From Patiria pectinifera (taxonomy: Eukaryota; Echinodermata; Asteroidea; Valvatida; Asterinidae), in contig CM057142.1 in NCBI GenBank assembly GCA_029964075.1, forward strand, positions 25,670,392 through 25,734,391: a DNA stretch of 64,000 nt. Direction: 5' to 3'. The notes below the pieces were generated by a model that had not been told where the DNA came from, did not search any database, and saw nothing but the letters and a program-made list of their open reading frames with translations. The translations under genes and the position numbers were made by a program. Positions 22,234-31,149 of this stretch are shown piece by piece (position 1 is the first letter of the stretch; each line of letters begins with the position of its first letter).

Positions 22234-24059
22234 AGCCGCACATGAGGCAATTGCCGGCTATATGGATGTCTCCTCAGTCTCTTGTAAGTCAGAAGCTACC
22301 CGTCATACGTTCACACACCACGTTGGTCAGCCAGCCTTGTGAATGACAGACTATATAGGTCTTGCTGCGCGCTAGCTCTGAAGTCGCATTCGCGCGGATG
22401 GACTGTGCTTACGCTTTCAAGATTAATGGATGGTAATTGTGATGTCTACCGTCGTTTAACAATAATTTAAAGTGTATTAGTGGACCGTGTATATAACAAC
22501 TTGAACAAACTGCTTTTACAGTGAAGCAGCCTGTTGTTTTCTCCGATGGAAGTTTCATTCGGTGTCTCGTCGTAAACGTTATTTTTTTAGTATGCGTTCT
22601 TTGAATGCTTGTTTCCATAATCATCAGCAAAAAACAAAAACAAAGTCGTCTAATGCAGAATATTCACTGTTACAACGATTGAAAGAGAAAGTAATCCATG
22701 TTAAATTTAGTTAATTTTTCATTGTTTGACTTATTTTAACACACAACTGTCAGTCAACAAGTTAAAGTAACCCAATGCACAAAATAAGCCGCGTTTTAGA
22801 TTCATAATTCGCAATTCCCAATTTCAATGTGCCTAAAGTAAAATGAGAAGAACTTGCCCTTAGGCATTAAGAAAGAGCTTGCAGGTTGTAGTTATTAAAG
22901 GTACACTTTCGTCAGGAGAATGCCAAAATCTATTTAAAAAATGTATTGTTTACTACCAATATTTCAAAGGTCTTGGTCACTGAAACTCCACATATAATTT
23001 TTTAAATAATAGGCCTATACGGAGAAAAGAAGCAGCTATTTTCGGCCTTGCCTAAACGTATTTCCAGTGAATAAAGCCATCCAAGTTTGAGCCGATGTGC
23101 ATGCATTAGACTTGTCTTTGGAACAGAACTCACCCATCTGCATGTGCGTGCAGATTCGGTGATTATTCAAGACAGCTACCTCTTGACCTGCAGATTTTGA
23201 CCATTCAGCGGGCGTCTTTTATCGTGTCTTCGACTAACCGATGACGTAATTGATGAAAACATGACGCACCGTCGCCGACATACAGACCATAAAAAGCTGA
23301 TAAATAATACTTTTTCCGTAACCGATGGGGAGCTGAACGAATATGTCACTAGTCAAATTTTGTATCCCGAAATTCATTATCGTAATAATTATACGGAAAC
23401 CGTTAGTTTTCGAGGTAAATAGTTTTACTTTTTAAGGATCTTTATCATTTCGTGTAAAGCGCGTTTTGCACTAGAGCCCAAAAGGGCGCATTATGATATT
23501 TTATTTACAAACCTCACCCACAGTTTCTGTCTCTTGATTGGCCAAGAGCGCATCACATTTACATTTGTACTATTTTACCGTGCACGGCCAAAATTTTCAA
23601 TCTGGAAAAAAGTACTATAGACATAGCAACCAACGGATAGCACTTATACACAATATACGAATAAACCATATTATAACATGTTACTGTTACTACAAAGTGC
23701 AATACTTGAGAACCTACAACTTTTCCAGATGCCACACCAACGTCTACTGGCACGGAAAACCGTCCCAAGATGTGTTCACAGGTGTTTTAGAAGCCGTAAC
23801 ACAATGGAGCATAGATTATGAAAATGGAGGTATCAGGAAAATGGCAACGATTAGTTTCGTTACAGTGATGATGGCTTATACCACGGTTCATTTATGGGCT
23901 ACTTTTGTAGAAGCCTAATGGTGATGACTTATTAATGCACCATTACTTTCTTCCCTCTTTTGTGGTAAATTGACCCATACAGGTGTGACCGATGTATGAC
24001 CTTGAATTTATATGAAATTGTAGGATGACTAGGAGCAGTGAATTTAGAAAAAACATCTA
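22234..24059. other. Left part of the sequence separating lectin A promoter from its upstream block
   Basis: No gene. In copy C the TATA region is followed almost directly by the block starting aaatatcaaatttggaat, while in copy A that block is ~3.55 kb away (25786). The intervening DNA is therefore an insertion in A or a loss in C. At 23510-23640 there is an end of the 'cctcacccacag...cttgattggcc' MITE family also seen at 24321-24722. Confidence 0.5.
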
Positions 24060-24159
24060 AACTGTTCCATATCAAAATGCATTTTTAAATGAATGTTAGG
24101 CGTGCTGTATTTTTCAAAACGATGAAGAGCAAACAAAATACATGATTGTTTCTATTATA

Positions 24160-24322
24160 CAAATATTGAATGCTTCGAGTGGTGGAGTAAAACTAGCCTC
24201 CCGAGGTGATCCATGGACATTCTATTTTCCCGAGGCGAAGCCGAGGGAAAATAGAATGATCCATGGATCACCGAGGGAGGCTAGTTTTACTTCACCACGA
24301 GATAAAGCATTCAATATTTGTT
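24160..24322. mobile_element. Hairpin MITE with GAGGCGAAGCCGAG apex
   Basis: Inverted arms run from caaatattgaatgcttcgag to its complement near 24300-24320, through taaaactagcctccc and a second stem ttctattttcccgaggc. The loop region is cccgaggcgaagccgaggg. The hairpin at 37370-37462 has the same kind of apex. Confidence 0.65.
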
Positions 24323-24722
24323 TTATAACACTTCACCCACAGATTCTGCTTGATTTCAATATTTTAAATTATTTAAATCTGATCACAGCTGAAATAAACT
24401 TCAATTTCAATACAAAATTGGTGGAAAATGTATTTCTCTCTAAAAAACTACCCCTTTACAAAATGTTTGAACCCAAGTCTGCGGCGCGCTCTCTTTGGAA
24501 TAATACGCGCTACGCACAACGCGCAACGCACACACCAGCATGCATTTGCACACAAATACCGCGCCGTGGAAATAGTACTTTGGTTGCTATGCGCATAGTA
24601 CTTTGGTTGCTATGCGCATAGTACTTTTGGCCGTGCACAGAAAGATAGCAAAATTAGAAAGTAACATGTGACTCGCTCTCGGCCAATCAAGACACAGAAT
24701 CTGTGGGTGAGGTGTTATAACT
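24321..24722. mobile_element. MITE with ends TTATAACACYTCACCCACAG
   Basis: The left end ttataacacttcacccacag and the right end ctgtgggtgaggtgttataa are inverted. Internally there is a tandem 'tagtactttggttgctatgcgca' duplication (about 24588-24628) and a CpG-rich acgcgc cluster. It was inserted next to the preceding hairpin inside repeat R1 copy 2. Confidence 0.6.
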
Positions 24723-25785
24723 AGAGATATACTGTATCTATATGTTTATCCGTTATTTGGATTCTACTTGCGACTGTTTAAAATGTAAAAACAAACCACA
24801 AATTCGCCAGTTGAATTGAATCGATTTTTGTTTTATATTATGCAGAGCTTCATTTGGCCGCATCAAGCCATCTACGACGATAGAGGACGTGAAGAATATT
24901 TTGGACTCCCTGGCTAACATAATGATGTAACCCAGGATGATGATGTCATCTTGAAGGTACCTAAAGCCCGCCGCACACGAGAGCTACGTGCCGAGCAAAA
25001 AGTGATTGGAGGCCGTTTGCTCAGCACGTAGTTCACAAAATATCCCCTGTATGTGGTGAATTTTTGCTGAGTTTTCTGCCTCGCGAGGCCGTGAGGCAAA
25101 TTTCTCCCCCTTGCTTGATTTCCTTCGCCTCTCGAGGCGGAAAACTCACCGTGTGCGGTCAAGGGGGGGGGGGGGGGGCTACGTGCTGAGCTAAAAATAT
25201 TAACCAGCCAATGAAATCACGCCAATGAGTAACTTGGTTGGGGGGGGGGGGGAGGGGGGCAATTGCGGAGCTATAATAATTTAATTTTAATGAAATATCG
25301 CTGTAAAAGCATCTCCTCATGATTTTCAAAGTAAACAATATCGCCTCGTGACAAACGACGGCTGTTTGATGAGCGTCCAAAGTTTAAGTCAATACGGAGT
25401 TAAAAACTACATGTATTGGGAAACTACTTACAACTATACCAAAATCAAATATGGCCTAAGCTTGTGACGTGGTATAATAGGCATGAAATAAAAATCATTC
25501 CGTCCAATGTTCAGTATAGACGTACGGTACCTGGATGCAGTAAATGCGTTCCGAGAACCGTTCCGTTACCAACTGACGCATGCGCATTATGGTCATTGAC
25601 TATTCTTGTTTGCAGAAAAGGTAATTGCTGACGGCCAGTCGGGACAGCTAAGCTATTAATATTGACAGATCTTGACTGTCAGGTGACCAATCGCAAAATC
25701 ACTTTCAACATACAGTAATCCTTTTACTAGCTGGGAGTGGTCAGCGCGACGCCATTTTGTACGGGTGACACATGTCTCTTTTATT

Positions 25786-28566
25786 TATCAAAATTTTAAA
25801 TATCAAATTTGGAATAAACCAAAATCATGCGGGCGTTTTACGTGATGCACCAAATGTTATAGTTGGCTTTGGAAAACGCTATAGCCTGCTAAAAACTACG
25901 TCCCAGTGTCATCACCACTTTGCACTGACCTATAGACCTGTTTATAACGTATAATATTCAATTTTGTGTTGTGACGCCAAGTGTCTCCAGGGCACAATTT
26001 CATTATACTCTTCTAAATCAGCTAAGCAGATTCCATGGGACAAGGTCCTCAGTAATTGCTCTATGGCTTATCCTCATATTTTGTGCTTACAGGGTGACGA
26101 CAGAGTTTCTTCACTGGCGCTTTAAGCACAGAATAGGATCACAAGCGCACAATTATAGTAAGCCAAGCCGTGACTTTGGGCCCAGTTCATTTTTCTACTT
26201 TTTTGCAACTTTTCCCTTTTCGTTTGATGAGCACACCAGAACTTTAACTGTTATTGCAGTAAGTCGTATTAGCGCCATGTCGTTAACTTAAGCGTTAATA
26301 TCCACTTTGTACTCTAAATGACAGGCAGTCATGCATTTAAGGTAGGCCTAATGGGTTCCTTTCCCCTCAATTGGTACTTTCCTCCCATTAAGTCAGCAGA
26401 TAGCGTTCAACATTATGGCTGTTTGCATGCATACTAATTGCAAGGGCCTCTTCCTAATAGCAGGAGGGATTCAGTCTGTTTAAGTGTAGGAGCTTAAGAT
26501 AAAGGTTGCAAACATATTGTTCAATACAAACGAGTACTTCATTAACCCTCTCCTTCCATAGGCGACTTGAGTCGACAAGAAACCATCCCTGCTCCTTTAC
26601 TATAAGCGTCTTTAGTCGACAAGGAAACCCCACACACGTACCCTCACAACAATTACATTCACTGCTTTTCAACAAGCTTGTATTTGTACTGTTTTGCCGA
26701 CCATCCATCTACCATACCAGCTTAAGGAACATTTCCAGAACGTTCTAATAATGGTATAGTGTGTTGTAGTGTCACAATTATACAAACATGTTGAGAAAAC
26801 ACTGCTTCAGAAGTATCCGTGCATTGAGGTACTATGGCGTATCATTCGGTTAAGTGGTGAAACGGCATGCAGTTTCAAAAATAGGACCTGATTAAAAAAA
26901 ACACGACATGATCTATTTTCACATCTGGCCTTCATTTTGACATCACATCAAAGAGTACAGTTCAAGGGAGAGGCAAAGTCATGAAACAATGAAATAATGA
27001 AAAGGTTTGGTGCCCATCACTCTCAGAATTGCAGTACAGTGCCTGGCAGTGGCGTATCCAGCGGGATGGGGGAGGCGAAAGTGCCAGCACATCACAGCCG
27101 CTTCTACTACTAGTTGTATTACTCTCTCCCACGAGCATCGCTCGAATAGCGCCATTTATGGTGGCATCGTGTCCAAACCATCTGCCGTGTGCAGTTGCCC
27201 CAATAGTCAGATTGTGTCTCCCCCCTCACCCCTCCCCCAACACTTTTTTTGTGGCTGAGAAAAATCCTTGTTATTTTTTTCCCCAGAAAAGTAAGTCATG
27301 TTGCCTCCCTGGACCCAAAGTTAGATACGCTACGAGTTCTTGCAACTGGAAAACTTCATTATAAAACTAAGAAACTAAATAATGAAAGGTTTGCGGAAAC
27401 ACCATGTGCGAATAATTTCTCAACTAAGAGAATGGTTCTGAAAAGAACCAGAGGTATAAACTCGACGTTCCGGTCAGTATGCTCTGACCGTCTTCAGGAG
27501 AAACTAAGAACAAGCTGGATGAGTCAGTTAGCATGGACAAAATACCCATATGACAGCGATTATGTTCTCTCTCTCATAGTGCACATTACCATGCTAACTC
27601 ACACAAAAGAATATGGAGAACTATACTCAGGATAACACTTGTCTGCAAATGAAAACTTTCCATGGGCGTGGCAGAGTATGTACATGTATAAGTATATTCT
27701 AAAAGAAAAACAGAAAAAAGAGGGAATGAAAAAAAAAGGTTTAAAAATGAAAAAAAAATGAAAATGAAATGACTGTTTTAGCCGAATATATATTTATTAT
27801 ACTGACTTTGCACCAATTAAAATGACTGACTAATAAGAAATCCATTCAAAATACAGAAAGTAGCTAGAAACCAAGTATGTTTTGAATTGCCCACACGCCT
27901 CACTGCACAATGGTCATTATTGATCACAACAACATTTTGGACACTGTGACCAAGTTCCTTTTCAATGAATTTCAGTGCTGTGGTATTTAGAAGCTGCATG
28001 TTGTAGTTATTTAAAAAATTGTCAGACGGACACTTTTTTTGGGTTAAATACTGTAGTAATGGAATTCAGGTGGTCATAATTGGTTCTATACATTTGGGGT
28101 CCACATTTTGCCTGCTGTCCCCTTCCTGATCTGACTGACATTTATGATTACCAGTGCAACACGTTAACAGTCGTCCTCCAAGAAGGATGATGAGCGAAGA
28201 CTACCCTACCCAACTAATAAAAATTGTTTGAAGTCATTTTTAACGATACTTGAATGCTAAATTGCAAAAGTATCAAGGTAACAGGGACATTAATAATGTC
28301 ACACTTTGAACCCTAAATTTTATAGAATGACCAGGTTACGAGACCCCTCGAAAAATGTGCATACTTTTTTTTCTCTAGATCTGTTTTCATAAAATCTATA
28401 GTATCCACTGAGCTGTAACTTCAAAAGGTGAGTTGTTATATGCATCTCTACTTAACACTTTGAGCAAAGTTGTTACTGCAAGGAAAACAATGCACAAAAA
28501 GCATATGTTCCTGCATACCTTTAAGTTACCATGGGTAGAACAATTAAGAACACCGATACAAACTGT
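25786..28566. repeat. Lectin-locus duplication, upstream block, copy 1
   Basis: Collinear with 31150-33990. Matching anchors are gttatagttggctttggaaa, ctaaaaactacgtcccagtg, attgcagtaagtcgtattag / attgcagtaagacgtattag, aaaatccttgttattttttt, gggcgtggcagagt, gtcgtcctccaaga and gcacaaaaagcatatgttc. It contains insertions missing from the other copy, including the short element at 27374-27500. No gene recognised. Confidence 0.75.
27374..27500 (-). mobile_element. Short retroelement with hammerhead-ribozyme-like 5' end, copy 1
   Basis: A 127-bp insertion flanked by a perfect 10-bp target duplication AAACTAAGAA (27364-27373 and 27501-27510), absent from the paralogous site near 32295. Read on the minus strand it begins CTCCTGAAGA, then CGGTCAG-AGCATA-CTGACCG (a 7-bp perfect stem) and GGAACGTCGAG, and ends CATTATTTAGT. 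CUGAAGA + stem II + GAA...GUC is the layout of hammerhead cores found in Penelope-like elements and retrozymes; here one A of the usual GAAAC is missing. Further inside is a hairpin ggttctTTTCAgaacc. Confidence 0.6.
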
Positions 28567-28568
28567 AT

Positions 28569-28825
28569 ACAGGGCGAGTCAAAAAATGGAAACCCAAATG
28601 TCAGGACCATTTTGTTAACGAAGTTCTACATATAGAAAATCTAGGGTATGAAAGCCGAATTAACAAGCTTTCTGTTAGTAAAAGGATCATTCAAATCACT
28701 AATATACTTATTACGGGATTTTAAACACAAACACCGTTTTAAAATTCTGTCCACGGATCACCAAAAAGCTAAGTGTTCTTTCAGCTACACGAAAACAATT
28801 CACATATCCTTTTCACATACATCAC
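28569..28825 (+). mobile_element. CAGGGCGAGTCAAAA-ended element, 3' part replaced
   Basis: From cagggcgagtcaaaaaatgg through ttcaaatcact and aaacacaaacaccgt it matches 52873-53100. It shares its terminus type with the TA-flanked MITE at 12515. A SINE starts directly at its right side. Confidence 0.6.
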
Positions 28826-29254
28826 TGTGGTCCCATGGTTGCGGTGTTCGACTCGCGTGCCGTGGTACGTGGGTTCGAATCCTGATGGGAAACATGGTGA
28901 TTGTGCTCTTGAGCAAGGCACTTTACCATTATTGCTTCGTCCTTTGGATAGGACGTAAAAGCCGTAGGTCCAGCGTGTGTTGTGTAATGCACATTAAAGG
29001 ACCCAGTAACACTTATCGCTAAGAGAAGAGGTTTGCCCCGGTGTTTCTGGCAGTGGCCGCAATATGCGCCGCAGCACCTTGTAAACCCTTAGAAAGGTGT
29101 TACATAAAATGGATCTCATATTCCTCATAAACATAATTTGCCTGTCTTTAAAGATAGACATAATTACCAGTCTTGAGTAATTTGAGTACCTAACTAGAAC
29201 TGTTAGTAGATACGTGCGCTATATAAGACGCCGGTATTATTATTATTATTATTG
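28826..29254 (+). mobile_element. tRNA-headed SINE with (ATT)n tail
   Basis: A-box-like ggttgcggtgttcgactcgc, B box gggttcgaatcct, then cttgagcaaggcactttacc, a core with cattaaaggacccagtaaca, and a tail gcgctatataagacgccgg followed by (ATT)n at 29235-29253. It resembles SINEs with the conserved 'cttgagcaaggcact' domain known from deuterostomes. Confidence 0.75.
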
Positions 29255-29855
29255 TACCCCCAAAATGGCATCGTTATGGCGCCCTCATGCACCCATAATA
29301 TGGCGTATTTAACATTGCGTAATCAGTTTATTTAGACAAGATATTGTTTGAATGGTAACTTTTAAGAGTCATTTTCTCGTTTTTTATTTTAACAAACAAT
29401 AGACATTAATTTAACGAGTGAACTGAGAGTAAATAGGTATGTGCATGCTCACGAAAAACTACAACAATATTAATGTTCCTGCCGAGAACGTCTCATGGCA
29501 CCAGTTACTGGTCTATCTCGTGATGGACACTCATCAGGCTATAATAGGTGGTAAGATTATGATAAAGGTATCTATTAAGAAAATGGTCAACCGTGAGTGA
29601 GAATGTATGGGCGCCAGTTTCGTTCCCGCGCACAGTGACCCTTGGCTTGACCAACGCTTAACAGCCACAGCCGATGCCTTATAAATTTGTAGATTTAAGT
29701 GGCTTCGCAGGAAAACTCAGTCCACGAGGTTTGCTGCCGTCACCGACAGAGTGTCATACAAAATCCGATTCATTTATGAGTGTCTCAACGATTCGAATGC
29801 AAATAATTAGAGCTATAATACCATTCCATCCAAGTGATGTAAACAATTTGCGTGG
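29255..29855. other. Flank between SINE and lectin pseudogene
   Basis: No gene. 29488-29553 repeats the sequence downstream of lectin A (cgtctcatggcac ... gctataataggtggtaaga). Confidence 0.5.
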
Positions 29856-30156
29856 TCACTTTGAGGTAAATCTGTACGGCATCTCACAGACGAACGGGAA
29901 TATTGTGTCGCATGATTGAACGTCCCTCCATCTACCACTGTGAGCCATGTTGACGCAATGGGTAGATGACGCAACGTTTGATTCTCACGGAAACCAGTTG
30001 ACGTAGCTGTCCTGGCTTCCATCCAACCATTTTGGAGTGGCGCTTTTGAAGTAGCCGATCCACAGCCGACGTTGACCACTGGCGTACTTCATGAGGAAGT
30101 CGTTCTCCTCCTCGCTGTTGATCGACATGAGATGAGCCGGCCTCCCTCTCGTTCAT
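29856..30156 (-). pseudogene. Broken C-type lectin, copy B
   Basis: Minus-strand translation gives the middle and end of a C-type lectin domain: GRPAHLMSINSEEENDFLMK, then WIGYFKSATPKWLDGSQDSY, then an in-frame TGA (complement at 29985-29987) shortly after the DSYVNW segment. The normal ending CEMPYRFTSK and a stop follow downstream in a shifted frame. The signal peptide and the first three cysteines are missing at the 5' end. It is closer to copy C than to copy A around the WLDGSQD segment. Confidence 0.8.
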
Positions 30157-30561
30157 TGTTCTTCTAGTACATGATTACGCGTTCAAGCCAAATGACTTGT
30201 ATTTGAGCAATTGCGATGCCTACCGTCATTATACAGAGCGATTTTTTTAAGTGCATTAGGCAGATTATTCACCATTACAACACTGCTGAAAAACATAACT
30301 CCGTTTGAAGTTAATTCATTTTGGTTGACTTAACAGCATTCCTAAATTGGAGAAGTTCACAGTCAGCAGTGCCATGAATTTGGCCGCTGGGACTCAGCAC
30401 ATCGTGAGAGAGTGTTCCGACTGGGTGACCTTTATATTTCTAAAAGGGATGGCATTTCTGTTCACCGACGCCTCGTGCATGTAGGCGTCGTAGAAACAAA
30501 ATAATGAGTGTCGCCATAAAGATATCGAAGATTGTCAGTGTCTTTATTCTCTTTTCCTGAG
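30157..30561. other. Spacer between lectin copies B and C
   Basis: No gene. It includes a short inverted pair gacgcctcgtgcat / atgtaggcgtcgt (30469-30492). TTTATT at 30543-30548 (AATAAA on the minus strand) lies only ~15 bases after the stop of copy C, too close to be a convincing poly(A) signal. Confidence 0.4.
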
Positions 30562-31077
30562 TTACTTTGTGGTAAATCTGTACGGCATCTCACAGACGAA
30601 TGCTGCTTCTGTGATGCAATAAAGATCCGTCCAAGTACCCACAGGAATATAAACGCCGACGCAAACTAAGTCAATGGTCTCGATAGGCCAACTGAGTGGA
30701 TATCCCGGACCCCAGTATACGTAGTTATCCTGGCTTCCATCCAGCCATTTTGGGGTGGCACTTCTGAGGTAGCCGATCCACAACCAGCTCATCCCAACAA
30801 GACCATTAATGGTCTTGGCGTACTCCATTAGAAAGTCGTTCTCCTTTTCGCTGTTGATCGACATGAGATGAGCCGGCCTTCCAGGGCGGGACAGGCCCTG
30901 ACAGAACGCCTCGGCATCCTGGAAAGATTTCTGCTTGTTAACGATGAGATGGCAGCGATTCCCAAACTCTATCCAGCCTGCGTTGCATGGAGCGCAGCCC
31001 AAGACCATGGACCCGTGATCCGTGGTTCCACTTAATACAATAATGAATAAAACAGAAGAAGTTTTAAAAGTTGCCAT
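30562..31077 (-). CDS. Secreted C-type lectin, copy C (EPN lost), single exon
   Basis: 171 residues: signal peptide (about 1-17) then one C-type lectin domain. Cysteines at 28, 31, 42, 59, 139, 154 and 162 match those of copy A one for one. WIG (100-102) and WLDG (111-114) are kept, but the EPN tripeptide is replaced by a YPL-containing loop (WGPGYPLSW) and the calcium motif reads WTD (149-151). The long loop is also 4-5 residues longer. The fold is therefore intact while the classical sugar/Ca site is probably altered or lost, so ligand identity cannot be predicted. It lies 3' to the broken copy B and in the same direction as copy A; all three derive from local duplication. Confidence 0.9.
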   Translation of the reverse strand: MATFKTSSVLFIIVLSGTTDHGSMVLGCAPCNAGWIEFGNRCHLIVNKQKSFQDAEAFCQGLSRPGRPAHLMSINSEKENDFLMEYAKTINGLVGMSWLWIGYLRSATPKWLDGSQDNYVYWGPGYPLSWPIETIDLVCVGVYIPVGTWTDLYCITEAAFVCEMPYRFTTK

Positions 31078-31142
31078 CTTGTCACACCCCTTTGGTTACT
31101 CTTGTAGATCCAATTCGTAGCCTGATCGAATAGTTTGGAAAG

Positions 31143-31149
31143 TCTTATA
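31143..31149 (-). promoter_or_regulatory. TATA-like box of lectin gene C
   Basis: TATAAGA on the minus strand, ~66 bases before the ATG, followed by ctttccaaac as in copy A. Confidence 0.5.

Larger units (their letters stand above)
24060..25760. repeat. Long interspersed repeat R1, copy 2 (interrupted)
   Basis: Same repeat as 18060-19260. It is interrupted between about 24160 and 24725 by DNA absent from copy 1, where ttactatacctagagatta is continuous (empty site). It also has two expanded G runs (25165-25178 and 25240-25252) where copy 1 has only short runs. Confidence 0.7.

Noticed and set aside
23538-23918. 126-residue plus-strand frame as a gene
   Set aside because: No recognised domain, overlaps a MITE end, no supporting splice sites.
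29932-30156. Separate open frame over the lectin pseudogene
   Set aside because: It is an alternate frame of the broken lectin; the true frame shows the lectin motifs and a stop.
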